The notes: generated by a model not told the origin, from the letters alone. A stretch of DNA of 64,000 nucleotides from Haliotis asinina (GCF_037392515.1 NW_027133893.1:186001-250000), one strand, 5' to 3'. Counted from the stretch's first letter, positions 1 through 14,702 are shown. Program-made: numbers and translations.

Positions 1-3000
1 GTTAGGCTAAGGTCATAACCCTATCCTTCAAGTTGTTACTAATAATACTGGGTTAGGCTAAGGTCACAACCCTAACCCTTCAAGTTGTCACTAATAATAC
101 TGGGTTAGGCTATGGTCATACCCCTAACCCTTCAAGTTGTCACTAATAATACTGGTTTAGGCTAAGGTCCTAACCCTAACCCTTCAAGTTGTTACTAATA
201 ATACTGGGTTAGGCTAAGGTCATAACACTAACCCTGAAAGTTGTTACTTATGGTACTGGGTTAGGCTAAGGTCATACCCCTAACCCTTCAAGTTGTTACC
301 AATGGTACTGGGTTAGGCTAAGATCGTACCCCTAACCCTTCAAGTTGTCACTAATAATACTGGGTTAGGCTAAGGTCATAACCTAACCCTGCAAGTTGTT
401 ACTTATGGTACTGGGTTAGGCTCAGGTCATAACCCTAACCCTTCAAGTTGTTACTAATAATACGGGGTTAGGTTTAGGTCATAACCTATCCCTGCAAGTT
501 GTTACTTATGGTACTGGGTTAGGCTAAGGTCATACCCCTAACCCTTCAAGTTGTTACTAATAATACTGGGTTAGGCTAAGGTCATAACCTAACCCTGCAA
601 GTTGTTACTTATGGTCCTGGGTTAGGCCAAGGTCATAACCCTAACCCTTCAAGTTGTTACTAATAATACTGGGTTAGGTTTAGGTCATAACCTATCCCTG
701 CAAGTTGTTACTTATGGTACTGGGTTAGGCTAAGGTCATACCCCTAACCCTTCAAGTTGTCACTAAAAATACTGGGTTAGGCTAAGGTCATACCCCTAAC
801 CCTTCAAGTTGTTACTAATAAAACTGGGTTAGGTTAAGGTCATAACCTATCCCTGCAAGTTGTTACTTATGGTACTGGGTTAGGCTAAGATCATACCCTT
901 AACCCTTCAAGTTGTCACTAATAATACTGGGTTAGGCTATGGTCATACCCCTAACCCTTCAAGTTGTTACTAATAATACTGGGTTAGGTTAAGGTCATAA
1001 CCTATCCCTGCAAGTTGTTACTTATGGTACTGGGTTAGGCTAAGATCATACCCTTGACCCTTCAAGTTGTTACTAATAATACTGGGTTAGACTATGGTCA
1101 TAACCTATCCCTGCAAATTGTTACTTATGGTACTGGGTTAGGCTAAGGTCATACCCCTACCCTTCAAGTTGTTACTAATAATACTGGGTTAGGCTAAGGT
1201 CATAACCTATCCCTGCAAGTTGTTACTTATGGTACTGGGTTAGGCTAAGATCATACCCTTAACCCTTCAAGTTGTTACTAATAATACTGGGTTAGACTAT
1301 GGTCATAACCTATCCCTGCAAGTTGTTACTTATGGTACTGGGTTAGGCTAAGATCATACCCTCAACCCTTCAAGTTGTTACTAGTAATACTGGGTTAGGT
1401 TATGGTCATAACCTATCCCTGCAAGTTGTTACTTATGGTACTGGGTTAGGCTAAGATCATACCCTTTACCCTTCAAGTTGTTACTAATAATACTGGGTTA
1501 GACTATGGTCATAACCTATCCCTGCAAGTTGTTCCTTATGGTACTGGGTTAGGCTAAGGTCATACCCCTACCCTTCAAGTTGTTACTAATAATACTGGGT
1601 TAGGCTAAGGTCATAACCTATCCCTGCAAGTTGTTACTTATGGTACTGGGTTAGGCTAAGATCATACCCTTAACCCTTCAAGTTGTTACTAATAATACTG
1701 GGTTAGACTATGGTCATAACCTATCCCTGCAAGTTGTTACTTATGGTACTGGGTTAGGCTATGGTCATACCCCTAACCCTTCAAGTTGTTACTAATAATA
1801 CTGGGTTAGGCTAAGGTCATAACCTATCCCTGCAAGTTGTCACTAATAATACTGGGTTAGGCTAAGGTCATAACCCTATCCTTCAAGTTGTTACTAATAA
1901 TACTGGGTTAGGCTAAGGTCACAACCCTAACCCTTCAAGTTGTCACTAATAATACTGGGTTAGGCTATGGTCATACCCCTAACCCTTCAAGTTGTCACTA
2001 ATAATACTGGTTTAGGCTAAGGTCCTAACCCTAACCCTTCAAGTTGTTACTAATAATACTGGGTTAGGCTAAGGTCATAACACTAACCCTGAAAGTTGTT
2101 ACTTATGGTACTGGGTTAGGCTAAGGTCATACCCCTAACCCTTCAAGTTGTTACCAATGGTACTGGGTTAGGCTAAGATCGTACCCCTAACCCTTCAAGT
2201 TGTCACTAATAATACTGGGTTAGGCTAAGGTCATAACCTAACCCTGCAAGTTGTTACTTATGGTACTGGGTTAGGCTCAGGTCATAACCCTAACCCTTCA
2301 AGTTGTTACTAATAATACGGGGTTAGGTTTAGGTCATAACCTATCCCTGCAAGTTGTTACTTATGGTACTGGGTTAGGCTAAGGTCATACCCCTAACCCT
2401 TCAAGTTGTTACTAATAATACTGGGTTAGGCTAAGGTCATAACCTAACCCTGCAAGTTGTTACTTATGGTCCTGGGTTAGGCCAAGGTCATAACCCTAAC
2501 CCTTCAAGTTGTTACTAATAATACTGGGTTAGGTTTAGGTCATAACCTATCCCTGCAAGTTGTTACTTATGGTACTGGGTTAGGCTAAGGTCATACCCCT
2601 AACCCTTCAAGTTGTCACTAAAAATACTGGGTTAGGCTAAGGTCATACCCCTAACCCTTCAAGTTGTTACTAATAAAACTGGGTTAGGTTAAGGTCATAA
2701 CCTATCCCTGCAAGTTGTTACTTATGGTACTGGGTTAGGCTAAGATCATACCCTTAACCCTTCAAGTTGTCACTAATAATACTGGGTTAGGCTATGGTCA
2801 TACCCCTAACCCTTCAAGTTGTTACTAATAATACTGGGTTAGGTTAAGGTCATAACCTATCCCTGCAAGTTGTTACTTATGGTACTGGGTTAGGCTAAGA
2901 TCATACCCTTGACCCTTCAAGTTGTTACTAATAATACTGGGTTAGACTATGGTCATAACCTATCCCTGCAAATTGTTACTTATGGTACTGGGTTAGGCTA

Positions 3001-3165
3001 AGGTCATACCCCTACCCTTCAAGTTGTTACTAATAATACTGGGTTAGGCTAAGGTCATAACCTATCCCTGCAAGTTGTTACTTATGGTACTGGGTTAGGC
3101 TAAGATCATACCCTTAACCCTTCAAGTTGTTACTAATAATACTGGGTTAGACTATGGTCATAACC
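1..3165. repeat. Higher-order satellite duplication, period 1,855 bp
   Basis: The block starting at position 1 restarts at 1,856. Private variants recur at a constant offset of 1,855 bp, for example the GGTCACAAC variant (61 and 1,916) and the GGTCCTGGGTTAGGCC variant. The match holds in every stretch I compared up to about 1,310 / 3,165, where the copies diverge. This indicates recent block duplication rather than unit-by-unit expansion. Confidence 0.85.
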
Positions 3166-4010
3166 CTAACCCTGCAAGTTGTTACTTATGGTACTGGGTT
3201 AGGCTAAGGTCAAAACCTATCCCTGCAAGTTGTTGCTTATGGTACTGGGTTAGGCTAAGATCATACCCTTAACCCTTCAAGTTGTTACTAATAATACTGG
3301 GTTAGACTATGGTCAAAACCCTAACCCTTCAAGTTGTTACTTATGGTACTGGGTTAGGCTAAGGTCATACCCCTAACCCTTCAAGTTGTTACTAATAATA
3401 CTGGGTTAGGCTATGGTCATAACCCTACCCCTGCAAGTTGTTACTTATGGTACTGGGTTAGGCTAAGGTCATAACCCTAACCCTTCAAGTTGTTACTAAT
3501 AATACTGGGTTAGACATGGTCATAACCCTAACCCTTCAAGTTGTTACTAATAATACTGGGTTAGACTATGGTCATACCCCTAACCCTTCAAGTTGTTACT
3601 AATAATACTGGGTTAGGCTAAGGTCATAACCTATCCCTGCAAGTTGTTACTTATGGTACTGGGTTAGGCTAAGATCATACCCTTAACCCTTCAAGTTGTT
3701 ACTAATAATACTGGATTAGACTATGGTCATACCCCTAACCCTTCAAGTTGTTACTAATAATACTGGGTTAGACTATGGTCATAACCCTAACCCTTCAAGT
3801 TGTTACTTATGGTACTGGGTTAGGCCAAGGTCATACCCCTAACCCTGCAAGTTGTTACTTATGGTACTGGGTTAGGCTAAGGTCATAACCCTAGCCCTTC
3901 AAGTTGTTTCTAATAATACTGGATTAGACTATGGTCATACCCCTAACCCTTCAAGTTGTTACTAATAATACTGGGTTAGACTATGGTCATAACCCTACCC
4001 TTCAAGTTGT

Positions 4011-7000
4011 TAGTAATAATACTGGGTTAGGTTGTGGTCATAACCTATCCCTGCAAGTTGTTACTTATGGTACTGGGTTAGGCTAAGGTCATACCCCTAC
4101 CCTTCAAGTTGTTACTAATAATACTGGGTTAGGCTAAGGTCATAACCTATCCTTGCAAGTTGTTACTTATGGTCCTGGGTTAGGCTAAGATCATACCCTC
4201 AACCCTTCAAGTTGTTACTAGTAATACTGGGTTAGGTTATGGTCATAACCTATCCCTGCAAGTTGTTACTTATGGTACTGGGTTAGGCTAAGATCATACC
4301 CTTAACCCTTCAGGTTGTTACTAATAATACTGGGTTAGACAATGGTCATAACCTATCCCTGCAAGTTGTTACTTATGGTACTGGGTTAGGCTAAGGTCAT
4401 ACCCCTACCCTTCAAGTTGTTACTAATAATACTGGGTTAGGCTAAGGTCATAACCTATCCCTGCAAGTTGTTACTTATGGTACTGGGTTAGGCTAAGATC
4501 ATACCCTTAACCCTTCAAGTTGTTACTAATAATACTGGGTTAGACTATGGTCATAACCCTAACCCTGCAAGTTGTTACTTATGGTACTGGGTTAGGCTAA
4601 GGTCATAACCTATCCCTGCAAGTTGTTGCTTATGGTACTGGGTTAGGCTAAGATCATACCCTTAACCCTTCAAGTTGTTACTAATAATACTGGGTTAGAC
4701 TATGGTCCTAACCCTAACCCTGCAAGTTGTTACTTATGGTACTGGGTTAGGCCAAGGTCACACCCCTAACCCTTCAAGTTGTTACTAATAATACTGGGTT
4801 AGGCTAAGGTCATACCCCTACCCTTCAAGTTGTTACTAATAATACTGGGTTAGGCTAAGGTCATAACCTATCCCTGCAAGTTGTTACTTATGGTACTGGG
4901 TTAGGCTAAGATCATACCCTCAACCCTTCAAGTTGTTACTAGTAATACTGGGTTAGGTTATGGTCATAACCTATCCCTGCAAGTTGTTACTTATGGTACT
5001 GGGTTAGGCTAAGATCATACCCTTTACCCTTCAAGTTGTTGCTAATAATACTGGGTTAGACTATGGTCATAACCTATCCCTGCAAGTTGTTCCTTATGGT
5101 ACTGGGTTAGGCTAAGGTCATACCCCTACCCTTCAAGTTGTTACTAATAATACTGGGTTAGGCTAAGGTCATAACCTATCCCTGCAAGTTGTTACTTATG
5201 GTACTGGGTTAGGCTAAGATCATACCCTTAACCCTTCAAGTTGTTACTAATAATACTGGGTTAGACTATGGTCATAACCTATCCCTGCAAGTTGTTACTT
5301 ATGGTACTGGGTTAGGCTAAGATCATACCCTTAACCCTTCAAGTTGTTACTAATAATACTGGGTTAGACTATGGTCATAACCCTAGCCCTGCAAGTTGTT
5401 ACTTATGGTACTGGGTTAGGCTAAGGTCATACCCCTAACCCTTCAAGTTGTCACTAATAATACTGGGTTAGGCAAAGGTCATAACCCTATCCCTTCAAGT
5501 TGTTGCTAACAATACTGGGTTAGGCTAAGGTCACAACCCTAACCCTTCAAGTTGTCACTAATAATACTGGGTTAGGCTATGGTCATACCCCTAACCCTTC
5601 AAGTTGTTACTAATAATACTGGGTTAGACTATGGTCATAACCCTAACCCTTCAAGTTGTTACTTATGGTACTGGGTTAGGCCAAGGTCATACCCCTAACC
5701 CTTCAAGTTGTTACTAATAATACTGGGTTAGGTTTAGGTCATAACCCTAACCCTTCAAGTTGTTACTTATGGTACTGGGTTAGGCCAAGGTCATACCCCT
5801 AACCCTGCAAGTTGTTACTTATGGTACAGGGTTAGGCTAAGGTCATAACCCTAGCCCTTCAAGTTGTTTCTAATAATACTGGATTAGACTATGGTCATAC
5901 CCCTAACCCTTCAAGTTGTTACTAATAATACTGGGTTAGACTATGGTCATAACCCTAACCCTTCAAGTTGTTACTTATGGTACTGGGTTAGGCCAAGGTC
6001 ATACCCCTAACCCTTCAAGTTGTTACTATTAATACTGGGTTAGGCTAAGGTCATAACCCTACCCTTCAAGTTGTTAGTAATAATACTGGGTTAGGTTGTG
6101 GTCATAACCTATCCCTGCAAGTTGTTACTTATGGTACTGGGTTAGGCTAAGGTCATACCCCTACCCTTCAAGTTGTTACTAATAATACTGGGTTAGGCTA
6201 AGGTCATAACCTATCCTTGCAAGTTGTTACTTATGGTCCTGGGTTAGGCTAAGATCATACCCTCAACCCTTCAAGTTGTTACTAGTAATACTGGGTTAGG
6301 TTATGGTCATAACCTATCCCTGCAAGTTGTTACTTATGGTACTGGGTTAGGCTAAGATCATACCCTTAACCCTTCAAGTTGTTACTAATAATACTGGGTT
6401 AGACAATGGTCATAACCTATCCCTGCAAGTTGTTACTTATGGTACTGGGTTAGGCTAATGTCATACCCCTACCCTTCAAGTTGTTACTAACAATACTGGG
6501 TTAGGCTAAGGTCATAACCTATCCCTGCAAGTTGTTACTTATGGTACTGGGTTAGGCTAAGATCATACCCTTAACCCTTCAAGTTGTTACTAATAATACT
6601 GGGTTAGACTATGGTCATAACCCTAACCCTGCAAGTTGTTACTTATGGTACTGGGTTAGGCTAAGGTCATAACCTATCCCTGCAAGTTGTTGCTTATGGT
6701 ACTGGGTTAGGCTAAGATCATACCCTTAACCCTTCAAGTTGTTACTAATAATACTGGGTTAGACTATGGTCCTAACCCTAACCCTGCAAGTTGTTACTTA
6801 TGGTACTGGGTTAGGCCAAGGTCACACCCCTAACCCTTCAAGTTGTTACTAATAATACTGGGTTAGGCTAAGGTCATACCCCTACCCTTCAAGTTGTTAC
6901 TAATAATACTGGGTTAGGCTAAGGTCATAACCTATCCCTGCAAGTTGTTACTTATGGTACTGGGTTAGGCTAAGATCATACCCTCAACCCTTCAAGTTGT

Positions 7001-7390
7001 TACTAGTAATACTGGGTTAGGTTATGGTCATAACCTATCCCTGCAAGTTGTTACTTATGGTACTGGGTTAGGCTCAGATCATACCCTTTACCCTTCAAGT
7101 TGTTACTAATAATACTGGGTTAGACTATGGTCATAACCTATCCCTGCAAGTTGTTCCTTATGGTACTGGGTTAGGCTAAGGTCATACCCCTACCCTTCAA
7201 GTTGTTACTAATAATACTGGGTTAGGCTAAGGTCATAACCTATCCCTGCAAGTTGTTACTTATGGTACTGGGTTAGGCTAAGATCATACCCTTAACCCTT
7301 CAAGTTGTTACTAATAATACTGGGTTAGACTATGGTCATAACCTATCCCTGCAAGTTGTTACTTATGGTACTGGGTTAGGCTAAGGTCAT
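4011..7390. repeat. Higher-order satellite duplication, period 2,064 bp
   Basis: A second duplicated block has an offset of 2,064 bp. The rare variant TAGTAATAAT occurs at 4,011 and 6,075, GGTCCTGGG at 4,171 and 6,235, and GACAATGG at 4,338 and 6,402. A few single-base differences exist between the copies (for example GCTAATAATA near 5,041 against ACTAATAATA in the second copy), so this event looks somewhat older than the 1,855-bp one. Confidence 0.8.
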
Positions 7391-10300
7391 ACCCCTAACC
7401 CTTCAAGTTGTTACTAATAATACTGGGTTAGGCTAAGGTCATAACCTATCCCTGCAAGTTGTTACTTATGGTACTGGGTTAGGCTAAGATCATACCCTTA
7501 ACCCTTCAAGTTGTTACTAATAATACTGGGTTAGACTATGGTCATAACCCTAGCCCTGCAAGTTGTTACTTATGGTACTGGGTTAGGCTAAGGTCATACC
7601 CCTACCCTTCAAGTTGTTACTAATAATACTGGGTTAGGCTAAGGTCATAACCTATCCCTGCAAGTTGTTTCTTATGGTACTGGGTTAGGCTAAGATCATA
7701 CCCTTAACCCTTCAAGTTGTTACTAATAATACTGGGTTAGACTATGGTCATAACCCTAACCCTGCAAGTTGTTACTTATGGTACTGGGTTAGGCTAAGGT
7801 CATAACCTATCCCTGCAAGTTGTTGCTTATGGTACTGGGTTAGGCTAAGATCATACCCTTAACCCTTCAAGTTGTTACTAATAATACTGGGTTAGACTAT
7901 GGTCATAACCCTAACCCTGCAAGTTGTTACTTATGGTACTGGGTTAGGCTAGGGTCATAACCCTATCCCTTCAAGTTGTTACTAATAATACTGGGTTAGG
8001 CTAAGGTCATAACCCTATCCCTGTACGTTGCTACTTATGGTACTGGGTTAGGCTAAGGTCATACCCCTAACCCTTCAAGTTGTTACTAATAATACTGAGT
8101 TAAGGTAAGGTCATAACCCTACCCTTCAAGTTGTTACTAATAATACTGGGTTAGGCTAAGGTCATAACCCTAACCCTGAAAGTTGTTACTTATGGTACTG
8201 GGTTAGGCTAAGGTCATACCCCTACCCTTCAAGTTGTTGCTAATAATACTGGGTTAGGCTAAGGTCATACCCCTAACCCTGCAAGTTGTTACTAATAATA
8301 CTGGGTTAGACTAAGGTCATACCCCTAACCCTGCAAGTTGTTACTTGTGGTTCTGGGTTAGGCTAAGGTCATACCCCTAACCCTTCAAGTTGTTGCTAAT
8401 AATACTGGGTTAGGCTAAGGTCATACCCCTAACCCTTCAAGTTGTTACTAATAATACTGGGTTAGGTTTAGGTCATAACCCCAACCCTGCAAGTTGTTAC
8501 TTATGGTACTGGGTTAGGCTCAGGTCATAACCCTAACCCTTCAAGTTGTTACTAATAATACTGGGTTAGGTTTAGGTCATAACCTATCCCTGCAAGTTGT
8601 TAGTTATGGTACTGGGTTAGGCTAAGGTCATACCCCTAACCCTTCAAGTTGTTACTAATAATACTGGGTTAGGCTAGGGTCATAACCTAACCCTGCAAGT
8701 TGTTACTAATAATACTGGGTTAGGCTAAGGTCATAACCCTAACCCTTCAAGTTGTTACTAATAATACTGGGTTAGGTTTAGGTCATAACCTCTCCCTGCA
8801 AGTTGTTACTTATGGTACTGGGTTAGGCCAAGGTCATACCCCTAACCCTTCAAGTTGTCACTAAAAATACTGGGTTAGGCTAAGGTCATACCCCTAACCC
8901 TTCAAGTTGTTACTAATAATACTGGGTTAGGTTAAGGTCATAACCTATCCCTGCAAGTTGTTACTTATGGTACTGGGTTAGGCTAAGATCATACCCTTAA
9001 CCCTTCAAGTTGTCACTAATAATACTGGGTTAGGCTATGGTCATACCCCTAACCCTTCAAGTTGTTACTAATAATACTGGGTTAGGTTAAGGTCATAACC
9101 TATCCCTGCAAGTTGTTACTTATGGTACTGGGTTAGGCTAAGATCATACCCTTAACCCTTCAAGTTGTTACTAATAATACTGGGTTAGGCTATGGTCATA
9201 ACCTATCCCTGCAAGTTGTTACTTATGGTACTGGGTTAGGCTAAGATCATACCCTTAACCCTTCAAGTTGTTACTAATAATACTGGGTTAGGCTAAGGTC
9301 ATAACCTATCCCTGCAAGTTGTTTCTTATGGTACTGGGTTAGGCTAAGATCATACCCTTAACCCTTCAAGTTGTTACTAATAATACTGGGTTAGACTATG
9401 GTCCTAACCCTAACCCTGCAAGTTGTTACTTATGGTACTGGGTTAGGCTAAGGTCATAACCTATCCCTGCAAGTTGTTGCTTATGGTACTGGGTTAGGCT
9501 AAGATCATACCCTTAACCCTTCAAGTTGTTACTAATAATACTGGGTTAGACTATGGTCATAACCCTAACCCTGCAAGTTGTTACTTATGGTACTGGGTTA
9601 GGCTAAGGTCATAACCCTATCCCTGCAAGTTGTTACTTATGGTACTGGGTTAGGTTAAGGTCATACCCCTACCCTTCAAGTTGTTACTAATAATACTGGG
9701 TTAGGCTATGGTCATAACCCTAACCCTGTAAGTTTTTACTTATGGTACTGGGTTAGGCTAAGGTCATACCCCTAACCCTTCAAGTTGTTACTAATAATAC
9801 TGAGTTAGGGTAAGGTCATAACCCTACACTTCAAGTTGTTACTAATAATACTGGGTGAGGCTAAGGTCATAACCCTAACCCTGAAAGTTGTTACTTATGG
9901 TACTGGGTTAGGCTAAGGTCATACCCCTACCCTTCAAGTTGTTGCTAATAATACTGGGTTAGGCTAAGGTCATACCCCTAACCCTGCAAGTTGTTACTAA
10001 TAATACTGGGTTAGGCTAAGGTCATACCCCTAACCCTGCAAGTTGTTACTTGTGGTTCTGGGTTAGGCTAAGGTCATACCCCTAACCCTTCAAGTTGTTA
10101 CTAATAATACTGGGTTAGGCTAAGGTCATACCCCTAACCCTTCAAGTTGTTACTAATAATACTGGGTTATACTAAGGTCATAACCCTAACCCTGCAAGTT
10201 GTTTCTTATGGTACTGGGTTAGGCCAAGGTCATAACCCTATCCTAAGTTTTGTCTCCTCCTTTGCTTAGTTTCCAAGTTTGAAACCCTTGTTTTCATAGA

Positions 10301-11224
10301 CGATTCTGTCAAAATCACTTGGTGTCGCTAGGTTGTAATCCATGTTATGTGGTATAAACTTCCACGTTTTTTGTCACCATTCAGTTGATGCTCAGTTAAT
10401 GAATTTATAACAGGTATAATTAGTGGTGAGGCCACTTAGATTATATGACAAAGGCCCCCATTTGGCATTTCTTGTGTCTAGATCGATCAAAGGATTAACC
10501 GATTACACGCTGATTGATTAATTACTTTCATGGGGATTTAAATAGGGGATTTGTCAGAAGGTAGTGTTTATGTATGTACATTTACTAATGTATACTGAAT
10601 ACACTCTGTCGTGTCTGTGTCTATGTAAAAACAACACCCTTCTTTCAAAGGATTAACCACCAAGACATTGATTGATTGCTCATTATTGGCTAACTAAATT
10701 ACCTTTTTAAAAGAATGACGCACATTATGTAATTAGTTGCCAAGTGTGTTATCTTGGGTAAGCAATGAACTATACAGCAATGTGAAAAACCTGAAAGGAT
10801 ACATCACGTTTTCGTATATTAGACTGTTACAAGACACATCACTTGGGAAATCTGCAGATGAATTATAGATCATTCGTTTTTGTGGATAAATTCCTCAAAC
10901 ATTTGTTTTAATTTTAACATTTGCCTTTTATTTTATGAAGTTGTTATAGCTTTCAGAATCATTATTTTTGTCATGAAGTGTAATGATACTGACGCCATAC
11001 ACTAGGGCGTGCGTGCAAATTCTGATTCATATAGGCAAACTATAAAATGTCTAGACATTACATTCCTGTCATACATTCGCAGATCGCTTCTTTTTATTCA
11101 GTTTCAAAATGCATACAAGTATGGTTGTAAAGTAATTAGGATTGGGAGACCATATATAAGGACGTATATTGATAAGTGTCTACATACAGATGAGTGAACG
11201 TTTACAAACCAAGTAAATTTAGCA

Positions 11225-12100
11225 AGTGAAGAAATGTGTTTCACTTTATTTTCACATCGACCCCGACCTCGCTTATGTTATGTTCCAGGTTGTATCATGC
11301 AAACTCACATTGGTCATGATTCAAATACATATTTAAGTACTTGTAGCAAGTAGTTTGGATTATCTAACTTAATGAAAACAAACCATAATCTCATTAATTC
11401 AAACGGACTTTAGTCACGATTTTCAAAAATGGCTGCCCCCTGTCTGAGGATGAATGCTATTTAAAGTTGTTTTCACCAACTTACAAAATCAAAATTACTT
11501 TGTACTGGTAGTAAAATATGTATTTTATTAATGGACAGTAGGTGTTTGCATGACATTGCTTATAACATGACAGTTTCACTCTTGGAAGTGAGGTGGAGGT
11601 CAATAAAATATTACTTGCAAAATTAATGTCATTTGAACCCCAACCTTGATTCCGTGGAAGAAATCGTTACGTTACAAGTTGTGTCATGCAAAATCCTTTA
11701 GCTCATGATTCAAATACATATTTAACTAATAGTAAAAAGTACGTTCGATTTTCTACTTTGATGAAAAGAAACCATAATCTCAATAATTCTAACGGACTTT
11801 AGCCTGTGACTTCACGATTTTCAAAAATGGCGGCGCCCTGTCTGAGGCTAAATGTTATTCAAGTTTTTTTCACCGACTTACAAAATCAAAATTACTTTTC
11901 ACTGGTAGTAAAATATGTATTCTATTGATGGACATTAGGACTTTTACAGGACATTGCTTATAACATAACAATTTCACTCTTGGAAGCGACACGAGCATCT
12001 ATATAATATTACTTACGATAATATTGTCACTTCGACCACAACTTCGCTTCCGAGGAAGAAAGCGTTATATTAATGCAAAATCCTTTTGGTCAGTAATGTG
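11225..12100. repeat. Tandem duplication, ~398-bp unit, ~2.2 copies
   Basis: The landmark TCACGATTTTCAAAAATGG occurs at 11,414 and 11,812, followed in both by CCCTGTCTGAGG, then CAAAATCAAAATTACTTT, GGTAGTAAAATATGTATT and TTTCACTCTTGGAAG. A third partial copy precedes it. Copies differ by many substitutions. There is no coding potential in the unit. Confidence 0.85.
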
Positions 12101-12799
12101 TAGTAACCAGTCTTGATTTTATAAACTCGATGAAACTTGAACTCTATTTTCTATCCTGGAAACGTGGTAGGGGGCGAACCATCCGATTTAGTATATACTA
12201 CAGGCTCCCACAAAGCTCACTTCGCGCACACTAACAACCAATTTAAGCACACACTAAGGAGTCTGGTGGAAATCTGTGCATAGTGACACCATCATCCGAC
12301 CCCAAGGAGCAGTTGACAGCAACGCAACAATTCGGCATGTCTTTGGTGACGTCGAGAAATCAGCAAAATGACGAGCTTCCAACATATTTTCTATACAACT
12401 AACTGAAAATTGTTCCTTCTTTGACATCACTGTGGGACTCTGGGGACAGAGTTATGTAACCTGTCTGTGGTTTCGTTTGCGGGCAAGAGAGAAGCAGACG
12501 GCTTTTTAGCAACTTTTAAGCGCTTGGTATTAATTAACCACAAAATGGTGTTTCGTTTATGACTAACCAGAAGTCTTTCATATGTAGTGATAAAAAGAGT
12601 ACCAAAAATTGAGTTTAGTTGTTCTTTAACTTTTAAATTTGGGTTTTGTTTTTTGCTCTAGTATGTGACAACTATAACAGGTGATGGTGGACGAGATTGT
12701 TGACGGCATTGCGATGCTGTTTGCGTTGAAGCAGCAGTTTGCATTTCAAACACAGAACATTTCTCAGCATTCACACAGGTGAATTCAGTGTGGCATTCA

Positions 12800-14702
12800 G
12801 CTGATTTAACAGACTTAGTAGGCAGACTTAGCAGGCTGACATAGCAGGTAGGCATAGCAGAATGACTTAGAAGGCAGACTTAGCAGACTGACTTAGCAGT
12901 CAGACTTAGGAGACTGATTTGGCAGACAGACTTAGCAGACTAACTAAGCAGGCAGACTTAGCAGACTGACTTAGCAGGCTGACTTAGGGGGCTGATTTTG
13001 CAGGCAGACATAGAGGGCAGACTTAGAGGGCAGACTTAGTAGACAGACTTAGGAGACAGACATATGAGGCTGACTTAGTAGGCAGACTTAGCAGACTGAC
13101 TTTGCAGACTGACTTAGCAGGCAGACGTAGCAGACAGCCTTAGGAGGCTGCCTTTGCAGGGTGACTTAGCAGGCAAACGTAGCAGGCAGACTTAGGAGGC
13201 TGACTTAGCAGGCATGTTTAGCAGGCAGACTTTGCAAACAGACACAGCAGGCAGACTTACCAGAATGACTTAGCAGACAGACTTAGAAGGCACACTTAGT
13301 AGGCAGACGTAGCACACTGACTTAGGAGGCAGACTTAGCAGACTGACTTAGCAACCTGACTTAGCAGGCAGACGTAGCAGGCTGACTTTGTAGGCTGACT
13401 TAGCAGAATGACTTAGGTGGCAGACATAGGAGGCTGACTTAGTAGGCTGACTCAGCAGACTGACTTAGAAGGCACACTTAGTAGGCAGACGTAGCACACT
13501 GACTTAGGAGGCAGACTTAGCAGCCTGACTTAGCAGGCAGACTTAGCAGACTGATTTAGCAGGCAGACTTAGCAGACCGATTTAGCAGGTAGACTTAGCT
13601 GGCAGCCTTAGTAGGGTGACTTAGCAGACTGACTTAGCAGGCTGACTTAGTAGGTTAGACTTAGCAGCCTGACTTTGCAGACTGACTTTGCAGGCAGACG
13701 TAGCAGGCAGACTTAGCAGGCAGACGTAGGAGGCTGACTTTGCAAGCAGACATAGCAGAATAACTTTGCAGACTGACTTAGGTGGCAGACATAGGAGGCT
13801 GACTTAGTAGGCTGACTTAGCAGGCTGACGTAGCAGGCAGACATAGGAGGTTGACTTAGCAGGCAGACGTAGCAGGCAGACTTAGCAGACTGACTTTTCA
13901 GGCAGACTTAGTAGGCTGACTTTGGAGGCTGACTTAGCAGACTGACTTAGGTGGCAGATATAGCAGGCGGACTGAGTAGGCTGACTTAGCAGGCAGACTT
14001 AGCAGGCAGACGTAGCACACTGACTTAGCAGGTAGACAAAGCAGACTGACTTTGCAGGCAGACATAGGAGGCTGACTTAGCAGACTGACTTTGCACACTG
14101 ACAAACTTAGCAGGCAGACTTAGCAGACTGACTTAGTAGGCAGACATAGGAGGCTGACTTAGCAGACTGACTTTGCAGACTGACTTAGCGGGCAGACGTA
14201 GCAGGCAGCCTTACTAGGCTGACTTAGCAGACAGACTTAGCAGACAGACATAGGAGGCTGACTTAGCAGGCAGACTTAGGAGGCTGACTTAGCAGACTGA
14301 CTTTGCACACTGACAAACTTAGCAGGCGGACTTAGCAGACTGATTTGGCAGGCAGACTAACTAAGCAGGCAGACTTAGCAGAATAACTTTGCAGACTGAC
14401 TTAGGTGGCAGATATAGCAGACTGACTTAGTTGGCTGACTTAGCAGGCAGACTTAGCAGGCAGACTTAGCACATTGACTTAGCAGGTAGACAAAGCAGGC
14501 TGACTTTGCAGGCAGACATAGCAGAATAACTTTGCAGACTGACTTAGGTGGCAGACATAGGAGGCTGACTTAGTAGGCTGACTCAGCAGACAGACGTAGC
14601 AGGCAGACTTAAGAGGCAGACGTAGCACACTGACTTAGCAGGCAGACTTAGCAGGCTGACATAGTAGGCTGACTTAGTAGGCTGACTTAGCTGGCTGACT
14701 TA
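12800..14702. repeat. 13-bp minisatellite (GACTTAGCAGGCA-type)
   Basis: About 145 imperfect copies of a 13-bp unit based on GACTTAGCAGGCA / GACTTAGCAGACT lie inside the inverted-repeat-bounded segment. Small blocks are re-duplicated; for example the motif with GACAAACTTAGCAGG occurs near 14,100 and 14,310. Frequent in-frame TAG/TGA rules out a coding repeat on the plus strand. Confidence 0.95.

Larger units (their letters stand above)
1..10242. repeat. Telomere-word satellite array, ~51-52 bp unit
   Basis: About 200 tandem copies of a 51-52 bp unit fill the first 10.2 kb and run off the left edge. Each unit has the words GGGTTAGGC, GGTCATA, a CCCTAACCCT-like block, CAAGTTGTTAC and a variable end. 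Two unit types tend to alternate: one ends TTACTAATAATACT after TTCAAG, the other ends TTACTTATGGTACT after TGCAAG, giving a dimer of about 103 bp. The TTAGG and CCCTAA words on both strands resemble degenerate TTAGGG telomere sequence. No open reading frame of note lies inside. The array stops sharply at about 10,242 in unrelated sequence. Confidence 0.97.

Noticed and set aside
1..10242. CRISPR array
   Set aside because: Regular short repeats, but units are contiguous without unique spacers, and the DNA is eukaryotic.
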